DNA of 64,000 nucleotides from Planctomycetota bacterium (GTDB taxonomy: Bacteria; Planctomycetota; UBA1135; GCA-002686595). Both the position numbers and the translations under genes were made by a program. Position 1 is the stretch's first letter, and each line of letters starts with the position of its first letter. The notes beneath the pieces were generated by a model, which saw nothing but the letters and a program-made list of their open reading frames with translations, did not search any database and was not told the DNA's origin. Shown here one piece after another: positions 18,310 to 26,841 of this stretch. The stretch lies in NCBI GenBank assembly GCA_016795325.1, contig JAEUHY010000023.1:1-64000 (forward strand), given 5' to 3'.

Positions 18310-20409
18310 CTACGCCTGGGCCGACTCGTCGGCCTTCGAGCGCGCGCGCAGCAGTGCGACGGCCAGGTACGCCGCGGCGGCGATGTAGAGCAGCGCCCGC
18401 AAGCCGATCGCCATCGAGAGGAACTCGGTGAGTCCGCCGACCACGGCGCCGATCAGGTTCCAGCCGAACGCGGCGTCGGGATCGCGGCGCGTCTTGAAGC
18501 GCAGCGCGAAGCACGTCGAGGCGAAGAACACCGGAGCGCCCACGAGCAGGACCGAACCCGCCAGACGCGCGGGAGTTTCGAGGTCGAGCAGCGTGTTCGT
18601 CGGAACGAAGATCGTCACGGCCAGCGACGCGAGCAGTCCCACGACGCTCACCGTCCACGACAGCGGACGCACGGCCATGGCGATCGTTCCCAGCAGCACC
18701 ATGAGCAAGATGGCGCCGAACACGATGGCCGAGGTCAGCCAAGTCGCTCCCCAGGCGAGGTTCATGGCCGTGACCGAGCGCGTCTCGAGCAACAGGAACG
18801 CCGCGCCGAACAGGAACATCTCGAGGTCGAAGCCGCCGCTGAGCGCGCTGCGGCGCAGCTGAGGCGAGAACGCGAAGGCCGAGCCGACCGCCAGGGCGCC
18901 GAACACGGCCATCAACGACAGGTAGAAGTCGCTGATGCCGCGCTCGGTCAGGTACAGGAACGGCCAGTCGTCGCTGGGCAGTTCGGTGCGCGTCTTGATC
19001 GCCGCGATCTCCTCGGGCGTGGCTCGCTTGGGACCGTCCTCGAGCCGCTCGCTGAAGGCTTCGCCCGCGAAGAACATCGCGTGGCCGTCGATCGACTTGG
19101 GATGCACACGCGGCGGCGTGCCGAACACGTCGGCCAGCATCGCGATCTGGCGCTCGCGGATGTGGTCGGCCACGTACGAGTCGAACAGCACCACGAAGCC
19201 GCCGCCGGGCGCGAGGCGCTTCTTGGCCCACTCGAAGCAGTCCTTGGTGTAGATGAAGTTGTCCAGGCGCACGCTCGAGAGCGCCGACAGGCGCGTGAGC
19301 GAGTCCATCGTCCCGAACACGATCAGGTCGTACTGCTCGTCCGTGCGGTTGAGGAACGAACGCCCGTCGTCGATGAACACGCGCACCCGCAGGTCGGAGT
19401 ACGGCTTGTTGGGGTGGCGCGCGAGCCCGATCTTGTGCAGCGCCGGGTCGATCTCGACCGCGGTCACGTCCTCGACGCCTTCATCGAGCATCGTGGCCAC
19501 GTCGTTGCCCGTGCCCGCGCCGACCACCAGACCCTTCTTGGGCGTCTTGGCGAGCAGCGTGTACGGCAAGTGGTAGTCCTCGCGCATGTCGCGCAGCCAC
19601 TTGCGCACGCCGGGCTTGGGATGGCGATCGTTCTTGCTCAGCGGCAGCGCGCCTTGGTGCCACGAGCGGTTCGTCATCACCTCGACCATCGGGTAGACGG
19701 GGTCGTCGCGGGTCGTGATGGCGTAGTAGGGGCTGTAGAGCTCGGCCTTCTCCCCGCGCACGATGCAGAACAGCAGCGCGGCCGCGCCGACCACGTACGC
19801 CGCGGCGAGTGCGCGGCGGACGAAGAAGAAGGGCAGCAGCACGAGCACCACCACGCTGAACCAGACGATGGGGAACGCGCCGGTGAAGCTGCCGAGCGAG
19901 AAGGCGATCACGCCCAGCAGCGAGCCGGCGATGTCGCAGGCGTAGCCCCACAGTGAGTTCGACAGCGAGCGGAACTCGCGCAGCCGCTCCGCGACCATCT
20001 GGCCGAGCGGGATGAACGTCAGCGCGCTCGCCACGAAGCCCCAGATGATCGGCAGGCGCACGCTCTTGACCGGCTCGGTCGTGCGTTCGACGTCGGCGTA
20101 CAGGAGCCAGAGGAACTCGGACTTCTCCTCGTTGGTGAACACCACGTCGCTGACCGCCCAGGCGGTGGCGACGAGCGCGACCATAGACACCGGCCAGAGC
20201 CACAGCAGCGAGCGGCGGCCCGCGCGCAGGCAGCCCAGGCCCATGCCCAGGAACGCGCTGATCAGGATGAGGTTGGGGAAGTACGCCAGCACGCGCACCT
20301 GTGTCGGAAGCCAGCGGATGAGCGCCAGCTCCTGGAACAGGATCACGAACGAGATGGCGACCAGTTCGAGCCCGATGCGGGTCGTGGTGCGTTGCGTGGT
20401 GGCGTTCAT
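18310..20409 (-). CDS. Membrane protein with spermidine-synthase-like methyltransferase domain
   Basis: A 699-residue protein. The N-terminal ~240 residues hold about six transmembrane helices (VAISFVILFQELALIRWLP, LILISAFLGMGLGCL). A Rossmann SAM/polyamine-synthase-like domain follows at ~285-480 with LVVGAGTGNDVATML (cofactor loop), VTAVEIDPALHKIGL and VFIDDGRSFL. A second membrane block covers ~505-690. This layout matches the large membrane 'spermidine synthase-like' proteins common in planctomycetes and myxobacteria, whose reaction is not established. The ABC ATPase starts 35 bp downstream, so the three form a likely operon. Confidence 0.82.
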   Translation of the reverse strand: MNATTQRTTTRIGLELVAISFVILFQELALIRWLPTQVRVLAYFPNLILISAFLGMGLGCLRAGRRSLLWLWPVSMVALVATAWAVSDVVFTNEEKSEFLWLLYADVERTTEPVKSVRLPIIWGFVASALTFIPLGQMVAERLREFRSLSNSLWGYACDIAGSLLGVIAFSLGSFTGAFPIVWFSVVVLVLLPFFFVRRALAAAYVVGAAALLFCIVRGEKAELYSPYYAITTRDDPVYPMVEVMTNRSWHQGALPLSKNDRHPKPGVRKWLRDMREDYHLPYTLLAKTPKKGLVVGAGTGNDVATMLDEGVEDVTAVEIDPALHKIGLARHPNKPYSDLRVRVFIDDGRSFLNRTDEQYDLIVFGTMDSLTRLSALSSVRLDNFIYTKDCFEWAKKRLAPGGGFVVLFDSYVADHIRERQIAMLADVFGTPPRVHPKSIDGHAMFFAGEAFSERLEDGPKRATPEEIAAIKTRTELPSDDWPFLYLTERGISDFYLSLMAVFGALAVGSAFAFSPQLRRSALSGGFDLEMFLFGAAFLLLETRSVTAMNLAWGATWLTSAIVFGAILLMVLLGTIAMAVRPLSWTVSVVGLLASLAVTIFVPTNTLLDLETPARLAGSVLLVGAPVFFASTCFALRFKTRRDPDAAFGWNLIGAVVGGLTEFLSMAIGLRALLYIAAAAYLAVALLRARSKADESAQA

Positions 20410-20442
20410 GACGCGCCAACCTTAGCGACCGCCGCGGAACCT

Positions 20443-20460
20443 GCCCGGCCTTTGCCGGGC
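20443..20460 (-). terminator. Hairpin between the BNR gene and the spermidine-synthase-like gene
   Basis: GCCCGGC (20443-20449) and GCCGGGC (20454-20460) form a perfect stem with a CTTT loop, 7 bp after the BNR gene stop on the minus strand. No U-tract follows. Confidence 0.5.
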
Positions 20461-20466
20461 GGCGCT

Positions 20467-21645
20467 TCAACCGAAACGCACGGCGTACACCGGCGGCAGG
20501 TTGTGGCTCACGGCGCTCCAGCGCTCGCCGCGGTCCTCGCTGATGTACAGGTTGCCGGTGGTGGAGCCGAACGCGACGAGCCCATCGCGGTTGTCGAGCG
20601 CGTGGCGGTACACGATGTCGTACGCGCACTCCTGCGGCAGGCCCTGGCGCAGCTGGCGCCAGCTCGCGCCGCCGTCGTCCGTGCGCGCTACGAACAAGCC
20701 GCCATCGATCGCTGTGCGCTGGTTGTCGCCGCGGCCCGGGACGAGCCAGGCGCTGCGGCCGTTGTGCGCATCGGCGCTGATCGGGAAGCCGAAGTGCACG
20801 CCGACGTCCGGCGCGCTGACCTTGCGCCAGCTCTCCGCGCCGTTGTCGCTGTAGAACACGCCGGCGTGGTTTTGTTGCCACACGTGCTCGGGCGCGCCCG
20901 CGCACTGCTCGATCAAGTGCGTGTCGTGGCCCCACTCCGCATTCGGATCTGGGTGGTGGTCCATGCTCATGCCTTTGTTGCGCGGGCGCCAAGTCGCGCC
21001 GCCGTCGCGCGTTTCGATCACGCCCGCGGTCGAAACCGCGACGAGCACGTGTTTGGGATCGCGCGGGTTGACGCAGATCGAGTGCAGCCCGGGCGCGAAC
21101 TCGCCGCCTTCGGAGGCCGGCGTGCCGAACCACTTCGTCTCGCCCGTGCCGTCGCCGCTGAACAGGTCGCCGCCGCGCGATTCGTGGTTCCACAGCGGGC
21201 GGTTGAGCTCGAAGCTCGCGCCGCCGTCGCGGCTGACGAACAAGCCGCCGGGGATCGTGCCGACCCAGATCGCGCCGTCGCCGCCGAAGCCGATGACCCA
21301 CAGCTTCTGCACCGTGGCCTTGCGCGTCACGATCTTCCAGCCGACGCCGAAGTCGCTGGTGGAATCCTCGAACATGTCCTGGCCGATGTAGCGCGCGCCG
21401 TCGGGGAATTTGATCTGCGTCGTGTGGTCGCGCCAGGTCGCGCCGCCGTCATCGGAGACCGAGAGCTTCGCGCCCCAGTGTCCGTGGCCGAGCAGCGCCC
21501 ACAGCCGGTTCGTCTTGGGCTCGCGCGCGACGTAGTTGACGCCGGTTCCCGCGTGCCCGGAGAGCGCCGCCTGCCAGCGGCCGCCGCGCTTCTCGACCTT
21601 GAACGTGCCCTTGCGCGTTGCGACCCACAACACCGACTGCGCCAT
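20467..21645 (-). CDS. BNR/Asp-box beta-propeller protein (sialidase/VPS10-like)
   Basis: A 392-residue protein with no signal peptide. At least five Asp-box-like motifs (S.DDGGATW) are visible: SVSDDGGATWRD, FVSRDGGASFE, IETRDGGATWRP, ARTDDGGASWRQ and YISEDRGERWS. They indicate a six- or seven-bladed propeller of the WD40/YVTN/BNR type. Start ATG 21645 is supported by GGAGGT seven bases upstream, overlapping the stop of the MoaD-like gene (4-bp gap), so the two are co-translated. A cytoplasmic role with its ubiquitin-like partner is inferred; annotations as exo-sialidase for this family are not supported by catalytic residues. Confidence 0.85.
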   Translation of the reverse strand: MAQSVLWVATRKGTFKVEKRGGRWQAALSGHAGTGVNYVAREPKTNRLWALLGHGHWGAKLSVSDDGGATWRDHTTQIKFPDGARYIGQDMFEDSTSDFGVGWKIVTRKATVQKLWVIGFGGDGAIWVGTIPGGLFVSRDGGASFELNRPLWNHESRGGDLFSGDGTGETKWFGTPASEGGEFAPGLHSICVNPRDPKHVLVAVSTAGVIETRDGGATWRPRNKGMSMDHHPDPNAEWGHDTHLIEQCAGAPEHVWQQNHAGVFYSDNGAESWRKVSAPDVGVHFGFPISADAHNGRSAWLVPGRGDNQRTAIDGGLFVARTDDGGASWRQLRQGLPQECAYDIVYRHALDNRDGLVAFGSTTGNLYISEDRGERWSAVSHNLPPVYAVRFG

Positions 21646-21649
21646 CGCT

Positions 21650-21928
21650 CTAACCTCCACTCAAAGCCTGCAGGATCGAAACCGTGTCCCCCGGCGCGAG
21701 CGCGTCGCTCAGCTGCCGGCGGTCGCGCACCATCGAATTGCCGATGAACACGTTGACGTGCGGGCGCAGGCGGCCCCGTTCGTCGCACACGTAGAACCCG
21801 ATGCCTGGGGCGAGCGCTTCGAGCGCGCGCACCACGCCCGCCACGTCCGAGGCCTCGACCTCGAGCGCGCGCCCCTCCAACTGGGGGAAGAACGCGAACA
21901 GATGGCGGGTGAGGTGGACCTGGACCAC
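21650..21928 (-). CDS. MoaD/ThiS-like ubiquitin-fold protein
   Basis: A 92-residue protein ending in Gly-Gly (LQALSGG), the hallmark of sulfur-carrier proteins of the MoaD/ThiS family. The sequence fits the beta-grasp pattern, with VHLTRHLFAFFP, VNVFIGNSMVRD and LAPGDTVSILQAL. No moaE, moeB, thiF or molybdopterin gene lies nearby, so a role outside cofactor synthesis is possible. It is directly followed by the BNR propeller gene with a shared Shine-Dalgarno/stop region. Confidence 0.88.
   Translation of the reverse strand: MVQVHLTRHLFAFFPQLEGRALEVEASDVAGVVRALEALAPGIGFYVCDERGRLRPHVNVFIGNSMVRDRRQLSDALAPGDTVSILQALSGG
21653..21658 (-). promoter_or_regulatory. Ribosome binding site fixing the BNR gene start
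   Basis: GGAGGT on the minus strand, 7 nt before ATG 21645 and inside the last codons of the MoaD-like gene. It excludes the in-frame GTG a few codons upstream. Confidence 0.7.
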
Positions 21929-22026
21929 GGGCCGCGAAGTCTCCCGCGCCGGCCGGATTGGCGCAATCGGTCGCTTGGGATCTTTCGGCGAGAAAAGCGC
22001 CGCCTGCCGGGCGCGTTGCGTGGCGT

Positions 22027-22617
22027 CTAGAGCCCGAGCGCCTGGGCCGCGGCGCGGCGCTGGAGCAGCGCGTAGGCCACGCTGTCGAGCGCCGAGTCAC
22101 AGGCCGCCAGCGCTGTTCCGCTGTTGGCGACGGTGATCACATCGGCGGACTCGATCCCAAGGGCGGTCGGTCTCACGTCCTGCAGGTACTCCTGCCGGAA
22201 TTCCAAGCGCGCGGGGCGGATCTGCAGCAGCACGTAGCTGTGCGTTCCGTCCAGGAGCGCAAGGCCGTTCACCTGGCTCGCTGCGGCGATGTCCGCGATG
22301 CGTTGCTTGCGCGCCTGGAACTGCACGTTGAGCAGCGCGCGGTCAGCCTCGGTCAGCAGCCCATTGCTGGCCTCGATCGCAATCCCCTGCATCGCACGAA
22401 GCTGTCCGCAGATGCGCCACAGGTCGATCCGCATGCGCTCGAGCACCTGCGCGGCCTCACCGTGCCGCAGCGGCGGCGGAACGAGCTGCAACCAGATGCG
22501 CTGCGGGTAGATCGGCGTCGCCACCGCCTGCCAGGGCAACTGCGCCTTGGCCGGCGCGGCCACAGCGGCGAGCAGAATCAGCGACGCGACGAGAGAACGG
22601 ATCTTTGCGAGTTGCAT
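22027..22617 (-). CDS. Sec-exported protein with flagellin D1-like sequence
   Basis: A 196-residue protein from ATG 22617, preceded by GGAGGA with 6-nt spacing. Residues 1-26 are a typical Sec signal peptide (KIRSLVASLILLAAVAAPAKAQ). After an unrecognised stretch, residues ~60-125 read like the N-terminal D1 helix and hairpin of flagellin: LLTEADRALL, IADIAAASQVNGLALLDG. The C-terminal part has DVRPTALGIESADV and a terminal DSALDSVAYALLQRRAAAQAL helix like flagellin's C-terminal D1 helix. The D0 helices needed for filament packing are missing or very short. Normal flagellins have no Sec signal. The similarity was judged by eye against known flagellin motifs. No flagellar gene is nearby. Confidence 0.7.
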   Translation of the reverse strand: MQLAKIRSLVASLILLAAVAAPAKAQLPWQAVATPIYPQRIWLQLVPPPLRHGEAAQVLERMRIDLWRICGQLRAMQGIAIEASNGLLTEADRALLNVQFQARKQRIADIAAASQVNGLALLDGTHSYVLLQIRPARLEFRQEYLQDVRPTALGIESADVITVANSGTALAACDSALDSVAYALLQRRAAAQALGL

Positions 22618-22623
22618 GCGGAT

Positions 22624-22629
22624 TCCTCC
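22624..22629 (-). promoter_or_regulatory. Ribosome binding site of the flagellin-like gene
   Basis: GGAGGA on the minus strand, 6 nt before ATG 22617. It supports the start that leaves an intact signal peptide. Confidence 0.65.
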
Positions 22630-22906
22630 GATGCGACTCCGCGCGGCGGGACCTTCTCGGGGCGAGATTTCGCCGCCGCGACCGGACTCATCAGCGACGA
22701 GCGGAGCAAATGGCAGCCCACTCATCCGGAGCGGCGCGCTGATGACGAAATGGATCTCGGCGGAGTATCGCAGGGAGGCAGCGCGAGCAGCGTCCCACCA
22801 CGCGGTCCAACCGCGAAGCCGGTCGAACATCGACTACGCGTCTGGGTAACTCCCCGCGCCTCTCGGCGGGTCCGCGTTTCCGCTTCGCGTCGAAGAACGC
22901 CTCAGC

Positions 22907-23371
22907 TCAGCAGTCACCGCACCCGATCCAAAGGGAACAGAACTCAGTCTTCACGCCGGAAGTCCCGCTGGAGAATGTCACAGTTGTCGTAGTACCGCAT
23001 TCCCCTTCGTGAACCACGGTTGTCGAGAGGCGCGTGCCATTGCCGCTTGCGTACCCGTTGGCGCCATGCTCAATCCACAAATCGAGTCCACCGGGCTGCG
23101 CTTGCCGGATGTACGCAAGTCCCTGCGCCTGGCACTTCTGCGACGTACATCCCCAAGGCGCGAAGTCGCAGCAGCCGGGATGCGAAAGAGGGGGATAGGA
23201 GAAGAACGAGATGCCGGCCGCATCTATTCCGGTCGGAAGGGTTGGACAGCCGCCGGCCTGCATCGTCGCGACGCAGCCACACAGCACGTCGCAGTCAACA
23301 GCGACCGCCGTGCTCCACGACCAACCGAACATTGCTGCCGCTGACGCTGTAATCCAAGCGAACTGCTTCAT
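22907..23371 (-). CDS. Cysteine-rich secreted protein of unknown function
   Basis: A 154-residue protein with a signal peptide (MKQFAWITASAAAMFGWSWS, cleavage near TAVA). The mature part contains a dozen cysteines (DCDVLCGCVA, PGCCDFAPWGC, SQKC, GEC, FCSLWIGCGDC), implying an exported disulfide-rich fold. I recognise no family. A GGAG lies ~9 nt before the start. It is 26 bp downstream of the anchored protein gene on the same strand, so the two are probably cotranscribed. Base composition looks less GC-rich than the neighbouring housekeeping genes. Confidence 0.6.
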   Translation of the reverse strand: MKQFAWITASAAAMFGWSWSTAVAVDCDVLCGCVATMQAGGCPTLPTGIDAAGISFFSYPPLSHPGCCDFAPWGCTSQKCQAQGLAYIRQAQPGGLDLWIEHGANGYASGNGTRLSTTVVHEGECGTTTTVTFSSGTSGVKTEFCSLWIGCGDC

Positions 23372-23397
23372 TCGAGAGGTCTCCGTCGTTGTGTTCG

Positions 23398-24072
23398 TTA
23401 CTGATGTCGAAAGTAGTCTCTCACGACCGCAAGCCCCTGCTCGCGGATCGAATCCAGTTCAGCGCGGTATCGGCTCGCCTCGGGAAAGTCATGCTCGTAC
23501 AGCTCTACCACTGTTGTTCCATCCCTAGTCGTGCGCACATCGGTCACGAGCGCGCCGTGGCTGGGCTTCGCTCCGCGCGAATCAACCGCTCTCGCCATCC
23601 CGTTCTCGCGCATCCGTTCGATGGCGTCTTGTGCGTCGATCATGTGACGCACCGTCGCCGCACGCGCCCGTTCCTCTAGACTCCTCAGGTCTGTCACCAG
23701 CTGTAGCCGCTCGGCCGGCGAGAGGACGCGCTTCGATGGGTTGAAGTCCGCGGACGCTTCGTAGTCCGATATGTCTTTGAACAGTTTGCCCGAAGTTGGC
23801 TCGGCTTGGGCCGGTTGGATGCTCGGCTCGGGCGCTTCATGAACCACGTCAACTTGCGGCGGAGCCGCACTCGGAACTGCCGCCCGCTGTAGCGACGGCT
23901 CCAAGTGTGTAGCCGGCCGACTCTGCATATCGGCGAGCGACGCTGAGGGAGGCCCGACGCCCGAGGAACTCTGTTCATGACTTGTCCGCCCACTTTTGAG
24001 CAGACTCCCGGCGACCACACCAACTCCGAATGCGAGCGCAGCGAATCCGGCGACAATCCCTAGGTTCTTCAT
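23398..24072 (-). CDS. Membrane-anchored protein of unknown function
   Basis: A 224-residue protein. One N-terminal transmembrane segment (MKNLGIVAGFAALAFGVGVV) is followed by a low-complexity Ser/Pro/Ala-rich linker (~25-95) and a charged, probably helical C-terminal domain (~100-224; LSPAERLQLVTDLRSLEE, ATVRHMIDAQDAIERM). No family recognised. It precedes the cysteine-rich gene in the same transcript. The pair lies in the accessory stretch between the MoaD-like gene and pta. Confidence 0.55.
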   Translation of the reverse strand: MKNLGIVAGFAALAFGVGVVAGSLLKSGRTSHEQSSSGVGPPSASLADMQSRPATHLEPSLQRAAVPSAAPPQVDVVHEAPEPSIQPAQAEPTSGKLFKDISDYEASADFNPSKRVLSPAERLQLVTDLRSLEERARAATVRHMIDAQDAIERMRENGMARAVDSRGAKPSHGALVTDVRTTRDGTTVVELYEHDFPEASRYRAELDSIREQGLAVVRDYFRHQ

Positions 24073-24218
24073 TGGTCAGCCCACTAGCTCCCGAACACGC
24101 TTCCACAGCGTCATGACACCCAGTAGCGCTGTAAGAATATCGGTGCACAACGCCTGGCTGGTTTTTTTCTGTAAAGCGCTCTGGACCGGCTGTTCCTGCG
24201 TTCTCCTCGCTGTGTGAG

Positions 24219-24240
24219 GGCGGGCACGTGTCGCCCGTCT
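24219..24240. terminator. Weak hairpin next to the pta-tail duplicate
   Basis: GGGCG and CGCCC around a short GGCACGTGT-type loop lie about 150 bp upstream of the anchored-protein gene. Function is uncertain. The rest of 24073-24291 shows no gene. Confidence 0.25.
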
Positions 24241-24291
24241 CCGGGCTGAAGCAAGACAGATCAGGACAGCGTCACCCCGCGCGGCTGCGTC

Positions 24292-24779
<488 letters not shown>

Positions 24780-24812
24780 GCGTTGATGCGATGATCGATC
24801 CGCCCGAGGGCG

Positions 24813-24859
24813 ACGCCTAACCCGCCGTTGTTCCGGCGGCGCCTCCGCTGAAGGGCGTT
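24813..24859. repeat. Imperfect palindrome resembling an attC-like site
   Basis: GCCTAAC (fits RYYYAAC) is followed by CCGCCG/CGGCGG inverted repeats and ends in GGCGTTTT. The right core departs from GTTRRRY, so the assignment is weak. It precedes a small ORF on the + strand. Confidence 0.25.
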
Positions 24860-24895
24860 TTGCTGGCCAGCGCTGCGACCCGGCCGGACAGAATC

Positions 24896-25148
24896 ATGCG
24901 CAACGACACGATCGGCGTTACCGAAGACGAGGCTCTGGTTCTGTCCGAGTTCTTCGCTCGCCTCGACGACACGGACAAGCTTCGGTCTGAGCACGCGGCT
25001 GCTGGCGCTGCAACGAGTGTCGGCACAACGCGACAAGACGACGGCCGCGATGTTCAGCCAGGAGTATGGGTCGCTGCTCGCGGCCGCTCGGGAGCGAATC
25101 GCTGTGGGGTTCGAAGGCAACGTTCCTGGCACGGCTTCGGGCGCCTAG
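24896..25148 (+). pseudogene. Small frameshifted ORF of unknown function
   Basis: From ATG 24896 the frame reads NDTIGVTEDEALVLSEFFAR and LDDTDKLRSEH. Coherent protein-like sequence then continues in another frame as LLALQRVSAQRDKTTAAMFS, followed by LLAAARERIAVGFEG, to a TAG at 25146-25148. One frameshift near 24990-25000 would join them into an ~85-residue helical protein. No family recognised. The reading was done by eye, and a sequencing error cannot be excluded. Confidence 0.4.
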
Positions 25149-25152
25149 CTGG

Positions 25153-25596
25153 ATGACTGTGGCCACCGCAGAATGGCTGGCCAACGAGCCCATGCAGCCG
25201 ACCGGCCCCCAACGGTCGGCGCCTGATGGGCGAAGGCACAAGGTGGATTCGTTGACCGGCGCCGATCCGAGAGTTCTGCGAGCGGGCCTTCTCGAGTTGC
25301 TCGAATTGCTCGGGGATGCTGCTGCTCAAGAGAAGTATGAGCAGAGCGTGCCGATCGCCGATGTGCCGTCCGAACTGCAGTGCATGTGGTTCGATGACGC
25401 GTACTTGCCGCAGTCGCCCGCGTTTCAGGCCGCGTTCACGGCGACCGAGTTGGATGCCCTTGCCGAGTTCGACCGCTTCTTCAGATCGCGTGCGGATGCG
25501 CTTTCGTTCGGTGGCGGAGTTCGAGAGCTGCACCGTTCCAAAGCGTGGACCGAGATCATGGAATTGGCGGCCGCCGTACGGACTAGGATCACGTGA
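25153..25596 (+). CDS. Small protein of unknown function
   Basis: 147 codons from ATG 25153; GTG 25243 is an alternative start that would exclude a stem-loop (25188-25231) from the coding region and give 117 residues. The C-terminal ~115 residues look real: LRAGLLELLELLGDAAAQEK, VPSELQCMWFDDAYLPQSP, ATELDALAEFDRFFRSRADA and SKAWTEIMELAAAVR, all acidic/helical. This pattern resembles many small cassette-borne hypothetical proteins. It lies in + orientation inside the interrupted ATPase remnant. No function is assigned. Confidence 0.55.
   Translation: MTVATAEWLANEPMQPTGPQRSAPDGRRHKVDSLTGADPRVLRAGLLELLELLGDAAAQEKYEQSVPIADVPSELQCMWFDDAYLPQSPAFQAAFTATELDALAEFDRFFRSRADALSFGGGVRELHRSKAWTEIMELAAAVRTRIT
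25188..25231. repeat. Stem-loop inside or before the small ORF
   Basis: GCCCAT (25188-25193) pairs with ATGGGC (25226-25231), and GCCGACCG (25197-25204) with CGGTCGGC (25213-25220). The outer GGCCAAC near 25180 and GTTGACC near 25251 are nearly complementary. The layout is like an attC site but the core sequences deviate. Confidence 0.4.
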
Positions 25597-25729
25597 ACCA
25601 CCCAACCCGACCTGGAGCCGCCAGCGTCGTTTTGCCGGACTGACGGGGGCCGAGCAGGCCCACCACGGACGTGTCGCGCAGTGTAGTTGCGAGGTCGGCG
25701 GCCAGCGGTCGAGCGAACGGTCCGTTCAA
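25589..25729 (-). pseudogene. Remnant of a DUF4143-type AAA ATPase, N-terminal end
   Basis: In-frame minus-strand codons read LNGPFARPLAADLATTLRD, then TSVVGLLGPRQSGKTTLA, an excellent Walker A of this family (LLGPRQ.GKTTLA). The frame ends about eight codons later at a TGA, removing the whole ATPase core. The missing middle is replaced by ~800 bp containing two small + strand ORFs, and the C-terminal end sits beyond them at 24582-24779. No good start codon is present. Confidence 0.65.
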
Positions 25730-25869
25730 AACGCTCCGTCCATTCGCCGACTACGTTGCCGGCCGATCGCCTACTAGACAATCGGCCGTTTGCTGGTTTC
25801 GAAAGGGCGTCCTCAACTGCGTCGGTGTGTTGGGCGCGTTGCCGTCGAATCCCTCGCCGACGCCGTGTG
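25730..25869. other. Unassigned gap next to pta
   Basis: 140 bases between the ATPase remnant and the second copy of the 291-bp pta repeat. No ORF or motif is supported. Confidence 0.3.
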
Positions 25870-25882
25870 GCGCCCGCCGGCG

Positions 25883-26839
25883 CTACACGTTCGCGAGCAC
25901 CGCCGCGATCGTCGCGACGTGCACGATGTCCTCGGCGGAGCAGCCGCGCGAGAGGTCCATGAAGGGTTGCTGGAGACCTTGGACCAGCGGGCCGAGCGCG
26001 GTGGCGCCGGCCAGGCGTTGCGTGAGCTTGTAGCCGATGTTGCCTGCGTCGAGGTCCGGGAAGATCAGCACGTTGGCCTTGCCCGCGAGCGGCGAGCCGG
26101 GGCACTTCTTCTCGGCGACGGAAGGCACGATCGCGGCGTCGAGTTGCAGCTCGCCGTCGCAGGTGAGCTGCGGCGCGCGCTTGCGCAGCATCTCGGTCGC
26201 GGCGATCACTTTGTCGACGTCGGGGTGCGAGGCCGAGCCCTTGGTCGAGAACGAGAGCAGCGCGACGCGCGGCGATTCGCCGACCAGGCGCCGGTGGTTT
26301 TCCGCCGAAGCGATCGCGATGTCGACGAGTTGCTCCGCGGTCGGATTCGGCACGACGCCGCAGTCGCCGTAGGTGAGCGCGCGGTCCTTCAAGAGCATCA
26401 GGAAGCAGCTCGAGAGCGTCTTGCAGCCCTTGGCGAGCCCGACGATCTGCAGGCCGGCGCGCAGCACGTCCGCGGTCGCGGCTTCCGAGCCCGAAACGCC
26501 GCCATGGCAATCGCCGCTGCGCACGAGCATCGCGCCGAAGTTCAGCGGATCGACGATTTTCTTGCGCGCTTCCTCGAGCGATAGCCCCTTCGACTTGCGC
26601 AGCTCGAAGTAGTCGCTCGCGAACTTCTCGAGGCGCGGGTCGCGCTGCACGCGCACGACCTCGACGCCCGCCGGAGCGGAGCCCATGCGGCCGTCGTCGA
26701 TCAGCACCGGCTCGCACAGTCCGCGCGCCTTGAGCGTCGCCGCCGCCTGGCGCACGCGCGCGTCTTGCGACTCGGGTAGCACGATGCGCCGCGGATTGCG
26801 GCGCGCCTTCTCCGACAACTCGAGCAGCAGGTCGCCCAT
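25883..26839 (-). CDS. pta: Phosphate acetyltransferase
   Basis: A 318-residue single-domain Pta (the short bacterial form is ~320-330). It interconverts acetyl-CoA and acetyl phosphate (or a related acyl donor). Family features include [71 protein letters not shown] and [19 protein letters not shown] 26839 follows the stop of the small AtuA-type gene by 2 nt; a GTG at 26845 would overlap that stop by 4 nt. It is the last gene of a leftward operon with the AtuA-type genes. Its final 291 bp are duplicated at 24292-24582. Confidence 0.93.
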   Translation of the reverse strand: MGDLLLELSEKARRNPRRIVLPESQDARVRQAAATLKARGLCEPVLIDDGRMGSAPAGVEVVRVQRDPRLEKFASDYFELRKSKGLSLEEARKKIVDPLNFGAMLVRSGDCHGGVSGSEAATADVLRAGLQIVGLAKGCKTLSSCFLMLLKDRALTYGDCGVVPNPTAEQLVDIAIASAENHRRLVGESPRVALLSFSTKGSASHPDVDKVIAATEMLRKRAPQLTCDGELQLDAAIVPSVAEKKCPGSPLAGKANVLIFPDLDAGNIGYKLTQRLAGATALGPLVQGLQQPFMDLSRGCSAEDIVHVATIAAVLANV

Positions 26840-26841
26840 GG

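Noticed and set aside
20467..21645. Exo-alpha-sialidase
   Set aside because: Asp boxes are present but no signal peptide or catalytic Arg triad/Tyr-Glu pair was recognised.
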